Assembly: GCF_007828835.1 (NCBI RefSeq)
Contig: NZ_VIVL01000006.1
Coordinates: forward strand, 1-64,000
Reading direction: 5' to 3'
From: Variovorax beijingensis
GTDB taxonomy: Bacteria > Pseudomonadota > Gammaproteobacteria > Burkholderiales > Burkholderiaceae_C
DNA: 64,000 nt
Both the position numbers and the translations under genes were made by a program. Shown here piece after piece: positions 32,502-44,303 of this stretch (position 1 is the stretch's first letter; each line of letters begins with the position of its first letter). The notes beneath the pieces were generated by a model that had not been told where the DNA came from, searched no databases, and saw only the letters and a program-made list of their open reading frames with translations.

Positions 32502-33437
32502 ATGTCCGACCGAGACATCCCCGAAATTCACGACGCGCGCGATCCGCGCGATGCGCCTGCGTACAGGCCGCGGCGCGAGACATCGACCGGAACCATCATC
32601 GTGATCGTGCTGCTGGCGATCGCGGCCGGATTCCTGGGCTGGCGCTGGTACCAGCAGCAACAGCCGCTGCCGGTCGAACCGCCGGTGGCCACCGCCCCGA
32701 ACGACGGGCTTGCGCCTGCGCCGCCCCCGTCCCTGCCCGAATCCCCGGAGCCGCAGAACCCCATCGACGCGATCGCGCTGCCCGAATCGGGGCTGCCCAA
32801 GGTCGCCGATTCCGATGCGCGTGTGATGAAGGCGCTCGTCGACCTGATGGGCAGCAAGAACGTGGCGGACTTCCTGCAGTTCGAAGGCATCGTGCGCCGC
32901 TTCGTGGCCACGGTCGACAACCTCGCGCGCGAGCAGTCGCCCGCGAGCACGTGGCCGGTGCAGCCGACGAAGCAGCGCTTCACCACCCAGGGCAAGGGCG
33001 AGAAAGAGACCATTTCGCCCAACAATGCCGCGCGCTACAGCCCTATCGTGATGCTGGCCGAGTCGATCGATCCGGCCAAGGCGGCCAAGGTGTATGCGCG
33101 GCTCTATCCGCTGTTCCAGCAGGCCTACGAGGAGCTCGGCTATCCGGGGCGCTACTTCAACGACCGGCTCGTTGCCGTGATCGACCATCTGCTGCAGGCG
33201 CCCGAGCCCGCCGGCCCGGTGCCGGTGCGCCTGGTCGAGGTGAAGGGCAACGTACCGTCGCAGCGGCCCTGGGTGCGCTACGAGTACGCCGATCCGCAGC
33301 TCGAGTCGCTCTCGTCGGGCCAGAAGATCATGGTGCGCGTGGGACTGGAGAACGAACGCAAGCTCAAGGCCAGCCTGCGCGGCTTCCGCGACCAGATCGC
33401 CACGGGCGAGCTGGCGAAGAAGAAGCAGCAGCGCTGA
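32502..33437 (+). CDS. DUF3014 family single-pass membrane protein
   Basis: A 311-residue protein. It has a cytoplasmic N-terminus, one membrane segment at about 30-48 (TIIVIVLLAIAAGFLGW), a Pro-rich periplasmic linker and a DUF3014 domain (RVMKALVDLMGSKNVADFL, YARLYPLFQQAYEELGYPG, and VRYEYADPQLESLSSGQKIM near the C-terminus). I use ATG 32502, preceded by AAAGGAAA; an upstream in-frame TTG is unlikely. The family is widespread in Proteobacteria without known function. Confidence 0.82.
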   Translation: MSDRDIPEIHDARDPRDAPAYRPRRETSTGTIIVIVLLAIAAGFLGWRWYQQQQPLPVEPPVATAPNDGLAPAPPPSLPESPEPQNPIDAIALPESGLPKVADSDARVMKALVDLMGSKNVADFLQFEGIVRRFVATVDNLAREQSPASTWPVQPTKQRFTTQGKGEKETISPNNAARYSPIVMLAESIDPAKAAKVYARLYPLFQQAYEELGYPGRYFNDRLVAVIDHLLQAPEPAGPVPVRLVEVKGNVPSQRPWVRYEYADPQLESLSSGQKIMVRVGLENERKLKASLRGFRDQIATGELAKKKQQR

Positions 33438-33526
33438 GCGAGTGCGCCGTGTAGGCGCGGGCCGATTGCATGCGGCGCCGATGCCGGGGATGATTCGCCG
33501 GATCCCCAGATTTCGAGGACACCCGT

Positions 33527-33775
33527 ATGAACCTGATGAGCGTCGACCTCTACCAGAGTGCCACCGATCCCGAGAAATTCCTGGCGCTTCCCGCGGGCAC
33601 CGACCCTGCCGAGCTCATGGGTCCGATGACCTTCGACCGCGACTTCGCGCATGTCAGGTGCTACAAGGAAGGCTTCGAATTCGATCCGTCCCAAAGCTAC
33701 GCGGGCGTCAACGCCGCGAAGATTGCGGCGGACGTCCTCACCGTGAAATGGGCGATGTACCGCCGCGAAGCCTGA
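33527..33775 (+). CDS. Small conserved hypothetical protein
   Basis: An 82-residue soluble protein beginning MNLMSVDLYQSATDPEKFLA, with FDRDFAHVRCYKEGFEFDP in the middle. There is no signal or membrane segment. GAGGA seven bases before ATG 33527 and codon use like its neighbours support it as real. It is convergent with gcvP, ending ten bases from its stop. The function is unknown. Confidence 0.6.
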   Translation: MNLMSVDLYQSATDPEKFLALPAGTDPAELMGPMTFDRDFAHVRCYKEGFEFDPSQSYAGVNAAKIAADVLTVKWAMYRREA

Positions 33776-33785
33776 GCGGCCTTTT

Positions 33786-36692
<2,907 letters not shown>

Positions 36693-36742
36693 GGCGGTGA
36701 AGGCTCGGGGATGAGGAAAAAGCGGCTTGCGAACTCGGCGGA

Positions 36743-37114
36743 TCAGGACTCGGCAGCGAACTTGTCGTAGCTGGCGGCGTCGAGCAGCGCGTCGAGCTGC
36801 GCCGGCTCGCTGAGCTTGACCTTGAAGAACCAGCCCGCGGCCAGCGGGGCGGTGTTGGCGAGCGAGGGATCGGCGCGCAGGGCTTCGTTCACTTCGGTGA
36901 TCTCGCCCGACACGGGCATGAACACATCGGCCGCGGCCTTGACCGATTCGACGACACCGGCCACCTCGCCCTGTGCAAAGGTCTTGCCGACTTCAGGCAG
37001 GTCGACAAAGACCACGTCGCCGAGCGCGTCCTGCGCATGCACGGTGATGCCGACGGTGGCTGCGTTGCCTTCGGCCGAGACCCATTCGTGGTCCTTGGTG
37101 TACTTGATGCTCAT
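36743..37114 (-). CDS. gcvH: Glycine cleavage system H protein
   Basis: A 123-residue lipoyl carrier that shuttles the aminomethyl group between P, T and L proteins. It starts [16 protein letters not shown]. The lipoylated lysine is in [19 protein letters not shown], and [19 protein letters not shown] closes the fold. GGAG nine bases before ATG 37112-37114. It lies 47 bases after gcvT in the same operon. Confidence 0.96.
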   Translation of the reverse strand: MSIKYTKDHEWVSAEGNAATVGITVHAQDALGDVVFVDLPEVGKTFAQGEVAGVVESVKAAADVFMPVSGEITEVNEALRADPSLANTAPLAAGWFFKVKLSEPAQLDALLDAASYDKFAAES

Positions 37115-37161
37115 GGTGGAAAACTCCTCGTGGAAAAAATGATGATGGGGGCGCGCAGCGC

Positions 37162-38340
37162 CTAGCCGCGGTAGTAGCGCGTGGGCACGAAAGGCAGGGT
37201 CGAGACTTCCATCGGCACCGGCTTGCCGCGCACGATGGCCTGAACGCGCGTGCCGGGCTCGGAAAACGCGGTGGCCACGTAGCCCATGGCAATCGGGCGG
37301 TCGGCCGTCGGGCCGAGCAGGCCGCTCGTGACAAAGCCGATGTCGTGGCCTTCGAAGGATTGCAGCACGGTGCCGTCGCGCACCGGAATGCGTTCCAGCG
37401 CCACGAGGCCGACGCGCTTGCGCTTCAGCGTGTCATGGTCGGTGTGGCCCGCGGCGCCGGCCGTGGCGGCGGCGAGCTGGGCCAGGACTTTGGCCGCGCC
37501 GGGGAAGCCGCCTTCGCGCGCGCCGCCCGTGCGGCGCACCTTCTGGATCGCCCAGTTCAGCGAGGCCTCGACCGGCGTGGTGGCGGTGTCGATGTCGTTG
37601 CCGTAGAGGCACAGCCCCGCTTCCAGCCGCAGCGAATTGCGTGCGCCCAGGCCGATGGGCTTGACCTCGGGCTGCGCCAGCAGCAGGCGGGCCAGCGCCT
37701 CTGCATTCTGGCCGGCCACCGAGATCTCGAAGCCGTCCTCGCCGGTGTAGCCGCTGCGCGTGGCGAAGGCCGGAATGCCGCCGATCTGCACCGCGCCGCC
37801 CGTCATGAACACGAAGCGCTCGATGCCGGGCGACAGCCGCGCCAGCACCGTGGCTGCCTGCGGCCCCTGCAGCGCGAGCAGCGCGTGGTCGGGCATGGGC
37901 TGCACCTCGCAGCGTGCGCCGATCTGCTGCTGGATGTGGGCGATGTCCGCCACCTTGCAGGCGCCGTTGACGATCACGAAGATCGAGCCGTGGCCCTCGT
38001 TGAAGAACATCAGGTCGTCGAGGATGCCGCCCTCGTCGTTCAGCAGCAGGCCGTAGCGCTGCTTGCCGGCGGCAAGGTCGATCACGTCGACCGGCATCAG
38101 GGTTTCGAAGGCGGCCGCCGCGTCCGGGCCCACCAGGCGCAGCTGGCCCATGTGCGAGATGTCGAACAGGCCGGCCGCATCGCGCGTGTGCCTGTGCTCG
38201 GCCATGAGGCCGGCGGGGTACTGCACCGGCATCGAATAGCCGGCAAACGGCACCATGCGGGCGCCGAGCTCCACGTGCAGGCCGTACAGCGGGGTCTTCA
38301 GGAGTTGTTCGGCGGAAGAGGCGTCGGAGGATGCGGCCAC
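37162..38340 (-). CDS. gcvT: Aminomethyltransferase, T protein of glycine cleavage
   Basis: A tetrahydrofolate-dependent aminomethyltransferase that releases ammonia and 5,10-methylene-THF. Typical parts: LYGLHVELGARMVPFAGYSM, GLFDISHMGQLRLVGPDAAA, ATRSGYTGEDGFEISVAGQN and a C-terminal GYVATAFSEPGTRVQAIVRG. I place the start at GTG 38338-38340 because GGAG lies six bases ahead; this gives 392 residues. Longer in-frame readings run into the riboswitch and are not credible. First gene of the gcv operon. Confidence 0.93.
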   Translation of the reverse strand: MAASSDASSAEQLLKTPLYGLHVELGARMVPFAGYSMPVQYPAGLMAEHRHTRDAAGLFDISHMGQLRLVGPDAAAAFETLMPVDVIDLAAGKQRYGLLLNDEGGILDDLMFFNEGHGSIFVIVNGACKVADIAHIQQQIGARCEVQPMPDHALLALQGPQAATVLARLSPGIERFVFMTGGAVQIGGIPAFATRSGYTGEDGFEISVAGQNAEALARLLLAQPEVKPIGLGARNSLRLEAGLCLYGNDIDTATTPVEASLNWAIQKVRRTGGAREGGFPGAAKVLAQLAAATAGAAGHTDHDTLKRKRVGLVALERIPVRDGTVLQSFEGHDIGFVTSGLLGPTADRPIAMGYVATAFSEPGTRVQAIVRGKPVPMEVSTLPFVPTRYYRG

Positions 38341-38389
38341 GGGGCACTCCAAAGGGGCAGACGAATTCCATGGCGCGAGCCATGGGCCA

Positions 38390-38600
38390 CCCCTGCTGTC
38401 CGCTTTACCTGAGAGATTCGCCCCACGATCGGGGTTTGCTCCTTCGGTGGGCTGGTGCATCGCATTGATGCAAGCAACAGCCTCTCTCCAGCAAGGAAAC
38501 GCCGGCATGCGCCAGCGCTGTGTCAGTCCTTTTGCCTGAGCGTTCGGGAAACCCCTGCGCCTTCGGCGGCCCCGGCTGGCGGGGCTCTCTCCTGACCATG
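38390..38600 (-). ncRNA. Tandem glycine riboswitch upstream of gcvT
   Basis: Read on the minus strand, two consecutive aptamers are recognisable. Aptamer 1 (about 38597-38521) has GGAGAGAGCC, then CCGCCGAAGGCGCAGG and CGCTCAGGCAAAAGGACTGA. Aptamer 2 (about 38492-38393) has GGAGAGAGGCTG, then CCACCGAAGGAGCAAACC and TCTCTCAGGTAAAGCGGACA. These are the conserved cores of the two-aptamer glycine riboswitch. About 50 bases separate it from the gcvT start. Glycine binding is expected to turn the operon on. Confidence 0.93.
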
Positions 38601-38635
38601 GGAGTGTAGTGGATCGCGGCCGTCCGGTCTGCGGC

Positions 38636-39184
38636 TCAGTGCACGGTCTCGGCCGGCGGCAGCAGCCGGTCGATGCGCTCGCGCAGCGATTCGGCCCGCT
38701 CGGCGCCCGCGGCTTTCTCGACCTCGGTGAGCATCAGCGCGGCAATGGTCAGCATCGCGCCGCGGTCGCGCGCCTCGCGCAGGGCGTCGCGCATCTGCAG
38801 CGCGAACCTGGGGTCGCGGCGCACGAACATGCGCTCGCAGATGTCGAACAGGAACATGCGCGTCGTGGCCAGGGATCGCTTGCCGTCGAAGTTGTCGGCC
38901 GAGGTGGCGAGCCGTATCGGGTCGGCCGCGGGCACCGGGGCGGGCGGCGGGGCCACGGCCTGCGCTGCCGCGGCAGCCACCGCCTGCGCGTCCTGCAGGT
39001 AGCCCTGGCGCATCAGCGCCTGGATCGCCTGCTCGGCTTCGGTCCGGCTTGCGAACAGCGGGCTGAAATCGGTCAGCGAACGCCGGCCGTCGGCCATCAG
39101 CAGCAAGGCGCGTTCGCGCTGGCTCAGCGTGCGCTGGCGGCCCTGGAGTTCGTCGCGTGCCTTGTCGGTCTTGGTGGGAAACAT
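38636..39184 (-). CDS. Cytoplasmic protein of unknown function
   Basis: A protein of about 182 residues if it starts at ATG 39182-39184 (MFPTKTDKARDELQGRQRTL); an ATG 18 codons earlier (39238) is possible, and neither has a strong ribosome site. The N-terminal half resembles a winged-helix fold (TLSQRERALLLMADGRRSLT, EQAIQALMRQGYLQDAQ). An Ala/Pro linker follows, then a helical C-terminal half (RMFLFDICERMFVRRDPRF, AMLTIAALMLTEVEKAAGAE). No catalytic motif is seen. It sits alone between the glycine riboswitch and the second TRAP operon. A similar architecture is common in Burkholderiales without a known role. Confidence 0.6.
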   Translation of the reverse strand: MFPTKTDKARDELQGRQRTLSQRERALLLMADGRRSLTDFSPLFASRTEAEQAIQALMRQGYLQDAQAVAAAAAQAVAPPPAPVPAADPIRLATSADNFDGKRSLATTRMFLFDICERMFVRRDPRFALQMRDALREARDRGAMLTIAALMLTEVEKAAGAERAESLRERIDRLLPPAETVH

Positions 39185-39276
39185 GGCGCCACAGCTTTCG
39201 GGAATCGAGGGCTGCAGCATCGTTGCAAGCGGTGACATCTTCGTGAAACGTTTGCCTTACAGCGGCGCCGCCGCAC

Positions 39277-39304
39277 AAAAAAAAGCAGCCTGCGAACAGG
39301 CTGC
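39277..39304 (-). terminator. Rho-independent terminator of the second TRAP operon
   Basis: On the minus strand GCAGCCTG-TTCG-CAGGCTGC is followed by eight T. It lies 31 bases after the dctM stop and ends the dctPQM transcript before the next gene. Confidence 0.9.
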
Positions 39305-39334
39305 CGTTTCCTCCTTGTTTTTGGCGCCGTTCCG

Positions 39335-40612
39335 CTACTTGGCGTACACCAGGTCGCGCAGCGCCAGCGATATCCATGGCACGTAAGTGATCACCATCAG
39401 GCAGGCCAGGATCACGAGCACGAAGGGCACCAGGTACTTCACGATCCGGTCGAGCGAGATGCGCGCCACCGTGCAGGCGGCGAACAGGTTCACGCCGAAA
39501 GGCGGGGTGATCATGCCGAGCGCGAGGTTCACCACCATGACGAGCCCGAAGTGCACCGGGTCGATGCCGAAGTGCACCGCCACCGGCGCGAGGATCGGCG
39601 CGAGCACGATGATGGCCGCGCTGGTCTCGATGAACATGCCGATGACGAACAGTGCCGCGTTCACGCCCAGCAGGAACATCGCGGGCGACTTCAGCACTTC
39701 CTGCAGCCAGTGGCCGATGGCGTCGGGCACGCCTGCGCGCGTGATCAGGAACGCGAACAGGCCCGCATTGGCGATGATGAACATGATCACCGCCGACGAC
39801 AGCACCGACTTGCGCAGGATCACGTACAGGTCCGCGGGCTTGATCTCGCGGTAGATCACGACGCCCACCACCAGCGCATAGAACACCGCCACGGCCGAGG
39901 CTTCGGTGGGCGTGAAGATGCCGCCGTAGATGCCGCCCAGGATGATGACGGGCATCAGCAGCGCCCAGCCGGCCTGCCACAGCGCGCGGCCGAAGGGCAT
40001 GCGGCCGTCGCCATCGTTCTTGCCCCAGCCCTTCCACTTGCAGTAGATCCAGACGAACAGCATCAGCGCCAGGCTGATCAGGATGCCGGGGCCGAAGCCC
40101 GCGATGAACAGTTCGCCGATCGAGACCTCGGCGCTCACGCCGTAGAGGATCATCGGGATCGAGGGCGGGATAATCACGCCCAGTTCGGCACTCGTGGCCT
40201 GCAGCGCCGCCGCGTAGGCGGTGGGATAGCCGTGCTTGATGAGCGCCGGAATCAGGATCGCGCCAATGGCGAAGGTGGTGGCCACCGACGAACCCGACAC
40301 CGCCGCAAAGATCATGCAGGTGAGCACGCAGGTCATCGGCAGGCCGCCCTGTACGCCGCCCACGATGCTCTTGGCAAACTCGACCAGCCGCCGCGAGATG
40401 CCGCCGGTTTCCATCAGGTTGCCGGCCAGGATGAAGAACGGAATCGCCGCCAGCGGAAACTTGTTGATCGAATTGAACATCTCCTTGACGGAGATCAGCA
40501 TGTTGGCATTGGCCACCTGGATGCCCAGGATCGACGCGAGCCCGATGGAAACCGCCACCGAAACCGACAGTGCAAAACACAGCACCATCGTTGCAACCAT
40601 GACTGGTGTCAT
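39335..40612 (-). CDS. TRAP transporter large permease (DctM), second system
   Basis: A 425-residue DctM. FPLAAIPFFILAGNLMETGG, FAAVSGSSVATTFAIGAILI, LGVIIPPSIPMILYGVSAEV and the C-terminal LALGMITPPFGVNLFAACTV are the family landmarks. ATG 40612 overlaps the dctQ stop by four bases. It forms the sodium-dependent channel with DctQ. Phylogenetically it belongs with sugar-acid TRAP permeases by eye (the GVNLFAACTVARIS ending), which agrees with a four-carbon sugar-acid dehydrogenase upstream. Confidence 0.87.
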   Translation of the reverse strand: MTPVMVATMVLCFALSVSVAVSIGLASILGIQVANANMLISVKEMFNSINKFPLAAIPFFILAGNLMETGGISRRLVEFAKSIVGGVQGGLPMTCVLTCMIFAAVSGSSVATTFAIGAILIPALIKHGYPTAYAAALQATSAELGVIIPPSIPMILYGVSAEVSIGELFIAGFGPGILISLALMLFVWIYCKWKGWGKNDGDGRMPFGRALWQAGWALLMPVIILGGIYGGIFTPTEASAVAVFYALVVGVVIYREIKPADLYVILRKSVLSSAVIMFIIANAGLFAFLITRAGVPDAIGHWLQEVLKSPAMFLLGVNAALFVIGMFIETSAAIIVLAPILAPVAVHFGIDPVHFGLVMVVNLALGMITPPFGVNLFAACTVARISLDRIVKYLVPFVLVILACLMVITYVPWISLALRDLVYAK

Positions 40613-41103
40613 TGCGCGGTCTCCAGTTCGAGCCGCTTGGGATCGAGAAAATTACCAACGATGCCGAACAGGCAGAAGACGGAGCCGACCGGCAGCGCCA
40701 GGTATGCCCAGACCATCGACAGGCTTTCGAGCCCGGCCATCGACTGCACGCGGCCGCGCATCGCGTAGTCCCAGCCCCACCAGAGAATGACCAGCATCAG
40801 GATGAGGGCGGCAATGCTCACCACCGCGTCGAGCACGCGCTTGATGCGCGGCGGGCTCCAGCGGTAGAGCACGTCCACGCTGACCATGGCACCCTGGCGA
40901 AACGCCATCGGTATGCCCAAAAACACCATCCAGATCAGGCTCACGCGGATCAGGATCTCGCTCCACTCGGCGGGCTGCTCGAGCACGAAGCGGGTCACGA
41001 TCTGGAACACGCCCAGGGCCGATGCAATGACCAGCATCAGGCAGGCGGCAAGCATCGAGGCGCCGGTGGTCCAGCGTTCGATGCCGAGGAATTTTTCTTT
41101 CAT
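40609..41103 (-). CDS. TRAP transporter small permease (DctQ), second system
   Basis: A 164-residue four-segment membrane protein with MLAACLMLVIASALGVFQIV, FVLEQPAEWSEILIRVSLIW and GIPMAFRQGAMVSVDVLY, the DctQ pattern. I use ATG 41101-41103; a GTG two codons earlier is possible. An intrinsic terminator-like hairpin separates it from dctP, so permease synthesis probably depends on read-through. Confidence 0.84.
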   Translation of the reverse strand: MKEKFLGIERWTTGASMLAACLMLVIASALGVFQIVTRFVLEQPAEWSEILIRVSLIWMVFLGIPMAFRQGAMVSVDVLYRWSPPRIKRVLDAVVSIAALILMLVILWWGWDYAMRGRVQSMAGLESLSMVWAYLALPVGSVFCLFGIVGNFLDPKRLELETAQ

Positions 41104-41122
41104 CTGCACTCGCGTTCAAAAC

Positions 41123-41153
41123 AAAAAAGCCCGCCAGACCGGTCTGGGCGGGC
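41123..41153 (-). terminator. Terminator-like hairpin between dctP and dctQ
   Basis: On the minus strand a 12-base-pair stem with one bulged base (GCCCGCCCAGACC / GGTCTGGCGGGC) is followed by six T. It lies 33-63 bases after the dctP stop and only about 20 bases before dctQ. It would let much more receptor than permease be made. Confidence 0.8.
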
Positions 41154-41185
41154 GGGGGCATGCCGCCGGGCGGCGGCAGCCGGGG

Positions 41186-42157
41186 TTACTTGTAGTCGCG
41201 GATCTTGTCGAGATTGGCCTTGCCGAAGTCCTTCTCGAACTGCGCATTCACCGGAGCGAGCGCGGCCACGAACTTGGCCTTGTCGACATTCTCGATCACG
41301 GTCATGCCCTTGGCGCGCAGGTCGGCCACGCCCTTGGCGTCGTCCTCGTCCACGCGGGCGCGGTTGGCCTTGGTGCCTTCCTTGGCGGCGTCGAGGAAGG
41401 CCTGCTTGTCGGCCGCGCTGAGCTTGTCGAACGAGGCCTTGTTCATCAGGAAGATGCAGGGCGAATAGACGTGGCCCGTGAGCGAAAGATGCTTTTGCAC
41501 CTGGTCGAACTTGGCGGAGATGATCACCGGCAGCGGGTTCTCCTGGCCGTCGACCGTGCCCTGCTGCAGCGCGGTGAACACCTCGGGGAAGGCCATGGGC
41601 GTGGTGATGATGCCGAAACCCTTGTAGGCGGCGATGTGCACCGGGTTCTCCATGGTGCGCATCTTCAGGCCCTTGAGGTCTTCGGGCGCCTTCACGTCGC
41701 GCTTGCTGTTGGTCATGTGGCGGAAGCCGTTCTCGGCCCAGGCCAGCGCCTTGAAGCCCTTGGCGTCGAACTTGGTGAGCAGGTCCTGGCCGATCGGGCC
41801 GTCGAGCACGGCGCGCGCATGGGCCTTGTCGCGGAACAGGAAGGGCACGTCGAGGATCTTGGTCTCGGGCACGAAATTGGGCACCGGGCCGGTCGAGGAG
41901 AACGCGAGTTCCTGCGTGCCCAGCTGCACCGCCTCGATCGATTCGCGCTCGCCGCCGAGCGAGCCGTTGTAGAAGGTCTGGACCTTGTAGCGGCCGCCCG
42001 TGCGCTTTTCGACTTCCTTGGCGAAGGTGTCGATGGCCACGCCCTGGTGCGAGTTCTGCGCGGTCGAGATGCTGATCTTCATGGTCGTCTGCGCAAAGGC
42101 CGCGCAGGCCATGCCCATGCCCAGAACCAGGCCAGCGGCCAGTCGGGTCAATTTCAT
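41186..42157 (-). CDS. TRAP transporter substrate-binding protein (DctP), second system
   Basis: A 323-residue periplasmic receptor. The signal peptide is about 1-22 (LTRLAAGLVLGMGMACAAFA). The mature body has ISTAQNSHQGVAIDTFAKEV, NGSLGGERESIEAVQLG, ALAWAENGFRHMTNSKRDV, DLKGLKMRTMENPVHIAAYK with the carboxylate-clamping Arg, and QGTVDGQENPLPVIISAKF. AGGAGA precedes ATG 42155-42157. First gene of dctPQM. The ligand is unknown; an erythronate-like or other sugar acid is inferred from the denD neighbour. Confidence 0.86.
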   Translation of the reverse strand: MKLTRLAAGLVLGMGMACAAFAQTTMKISISTAQNSHQGVAIDTFAKEVEKRTGGRYKVQTFYNGSLGGERESIEAVQLGTQELAFSSTGPVPNFVPETKILDVPFLFRDKAHARAVLDGPIGQDLLTKFDAKGFKALAWAENGFRHMTNSKRDVKAPEDLKGLKMRTMENPVHIAAYKGFGIITTPMAFPEVFTALQQGTVDGQENPLPVIISAKFDQVQKHLSLTGHVYSPCIFLMNKASFDKLSAADKQAFLDAAKEGTKANRARVDEDDAKGVADLRAKGMTVIENVDKAKFVAALAPVNAQFEKDFGKANLDKIRDYK

Positions 42158-42221
42158 TCTTCTGTCTCCTGAGATGGAAAGGGGGGTGTCGCAAAGCGTC
42201 GGCTTCGCGCGCAACCGATGA

Positions 42222-43238
42222 CTATGCCGCAATAACCAGTTTGACTGCGTCGGGATTTTCACGGACGTAATCGCGAATGACCGCCTCGAAGCTGGCGTCG
42301 GGCACGAGCCCGAGCTTGCCGGCGCGCGCGGTTTTGATGCGCCCGGGCCAGGTCTTCACGATGCGCTGGATAACCGGATCGGGCGTGCGGTCGAGCAGAT
42401 CGGTGGCCGCCTTGCCGGCCACGCGTTCGAGCGCGGCGGCCATTTCGCCCACCGTGGTGGAAAGCGAGGGCAGGTTGAGCGCGGTGCGCGGTCCCCATTC
42501 GGCATCGCTGGCCTGCGCGGCGCGCAGGATGCCTTCGACGGTGCGCGCCGGCGACGCGATGGCCACCGGCGTCTCGTCGGGCACCGGGCAGGCGGCGCGG
42601 ATGCCCGCGAGCGGCTCGCGGATCATGCCGCTGAAAAAGCCCGAGGCCGCGCCGTTGGGCCGGCCGGGGCGCACGCTCACCGTCATCAGCCGCACGCTGC
42701 GCCCGCGCACGAAGCCCTTGCGCGTGTAGTCGGCCACCAGCTGCTCGCCGATGAATTTCTGGATGCCGTAGCTGGTCTGCGGCGTCGGCAGCGTGTGGTC
42801 CTCGATCACCGGCGGCAGCGGCTGCTCGGGCGAGTCGCCGAACACTGCGAGCGAGCTGGCAAACACCAGCAGCGGCCGGGTGCCCACGGCGCGCGCCTTC
42901 TCGAGCAGCGCATGCGTGGCGGCGAAGTTGCTGCGCATGCCCAGGTCGAAGTCGGCCTCGCATTCGCCGCTGACGGCTGCGGCCAGGTGAAAGATGGCGT
43001 CGGCCTCGCGCCAGGGCGCCGCATCGGACGAGGCCAGCTGTTCGTTCATGTCGCCGAGCGCGGTGGCGATGCGCGGCTCGGCCGCCAGGTCGGCCGGCGG
43101 CGCGGCGCGGTCGACCAGCGTGATGCGGGAAATGGTGCGTGCCGGCGCACCCGCCAGCGAAAGCTCGCCCTGCTTCAGCAGGGTGCGGGCAAGGCGTGCG
43201 CCCAGGAAGCCGGCGCCGCCCGTGATGACGATCTGCAT
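42222..43238 (-). CDS. denD: D-erythronate dehydrogenase-like NAD-dependent epimerase family protein
   Basis: A 338-residue extended SDR with an N-terminal Rossmann motif ITGGAGFLGARLARTLL, HLAAAVSGECEADFDLGMRS, and the catalytic Tyr-Lys in TSYGIQKFIGEQL. RLMTVSVRPGRPNGAASGFF is the phrase that marks the DenD (former OtnI-associated) group, which oxidises D-erythronate to 2-oxo-tetronate. ATG 43236-43238 has GGAGA upstream. It runs just ahead of the TRAP operon on the same strand and divergently from a LysR gene. The kinase and isomerase/aldolase steps of the erythronate pathway are not in the window. Confidence 0.78.
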   Translation of the reverse strand: MQIVITGGAGFLGARLARTLLKQGELSLAGAPARTISRITLVDRAAPPADLAAEPRIATALGDMNEQLASSDAAPWREADAIFHLAAAVSGECEADFDLGMRSNFAATHALLEKARAVGTRPLLVFASSLAVFGDSPEQPLPPVIEDHTLPTPQTSYGIQKFIGEQLVADYTRKGFVRGRSVRLMTVSVRPGRPNGAASGFFSGMIREPLAGIRAACPVPDETPVAIASPARTVEGILRAAQASDAEWGPRTALNLPSLSTTVGEMAAALERVAGKAATDLLDRTPDPVIQRIVKTWPGRIKTARAGKLGLVPDASFEAVIRDYVRENPDAVKLVIAA

Positions 43239-43306
43239 GGTGGTCTTGTCTCCTTCGCCAACGAGCATAGCGCAGCGAAGGGCGCGGCTCAGGCGACACT
43301 TGCACC

Positions 43307-44212
43307 ATGAACCTGCGATTCGTCGAAGCCTTCCATTGGGCCGTGGCGCTCAAGAGCGTCACCCGTGCGGCCGAGAAGCTGCACCTCACGCAGTCGGCGC
43401 TGTCCAGCCGCATCGCCGCGCTCGAACGCGAGCTGGGCGTGCTGCTGCTCGACCGGCGCGACAAGCAGTTCCGCCTCACGGTGGCGGGGCAGCGCTTCCA
43501 TGCCTTTGCGCAGAAGCTGCTCGAGATGCAGATGCACATCAAGGCCGAGATGGGCTCGGGCACGGTGCGCGAGGCCGTGCTGCGCGTGGGCGCCATCGAA
43601 TCGGTGGTGCACAGCTGGCTGACCGGCTGGCTCAAGCACATGCAGGCGACGCATCCGGACTTCGAGCTGGAGCTCACCGTCGAAACCACGCCGGTGCTGG
43701 TCGATCAGCTGCAGCGCGGCAAGCAGGACCTGGTGTTCGCCGCGCTGCCGGCCGCCGGGGACGGCGTGCGCACCCGCGCCGTGCCGCCGATGCCCATGTG
43801 CTTCGTCGGCCACCGCGAGCTGCACCTGAAGCGGCGCTACCGCCTGCCGGACCTGCTGTCGCTCGACCTGCTGACCTTCCAGCGCGGCTCGCAGCCGCAT
43901 GTGGCGCTGCTCGAGCTGTTCCGCGAAGCCGGCAGCCCGCCGCCGCGCGTGCATGCGATTTCGTCGATCTCGGCGATGGCGCAGCTGGTGGAGGCGGGCT
44001 TCGGCGTGGCCGCGCTGCCGCGCGCGGTGGTCGAGCCGCTGGCGCGGCGCCTGCCGCTGCGCGTGTTGCCTTGCGACGTGACGCTGGAGCCGCTGCCCAT
44101 CTACGCGAGCTACCGCGACGACCCCTCGTCTCCGCTGCCGGAGGCCGCGCTGGGCTCCGCCGTGGTGCATGCCTCGCACCGCATGGGGTCATCGAAAAAA
44201 TCGATGAGTTGA
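43307..44212 (+). CDS. LysR-family transcriptional regulator
   Basis: A 301-residue LysR regulator. The helix-turn-helix is about 1-60 (MNLRFVEAFHWAVALKSVTR, KLHLTQSALSSRIAALEREL) and the periplasmic-binding-like effector domain about 90-295. It is divergent from denD across 68 bases, the usual layout for a LysR controlling its neighbour, so it probably regulates denD and the second TRAP operon. A site upstream of the D-glutamate-cyclase-like gene is also possible because that gene follows 91 bases later on the same strand. Confidence 0.85.
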   Translation: MNLRFVEAFHWAVALKSVTRAAEKLHLTQSALSSRIAALERELGVLLLDRRDKQFRLTVAGQRFHAFAQKLLEMQMHIKAEMGSGTVREAVLRVGAIESVVHSWLTGWLKHMQATHPDFELELTVETTPVLVDQLQRGKQDLVFAALPAAGDGVRTRAVPPMPMCFVGHRELHLKRRYRLPDLLSLDLLTFQRGSQPHVALLELFREAGSPPPRVHAISSISAMAQLVEAGFGVAALPRAVVEPLARRLPLRVLPCDVTLEPLPIYASYRDDPSSPLPEAALGSAVVHASHRMGSSKKSMS

Positions 44213-44303
44213 GAAAGAAACTTTGCGTTGGCGTTCGTGAGCGCGGATTCCCACAATCCGGCGCATCACACCACAGCGATGCCTCGGGCATCGGAAACGC
44301 CAA

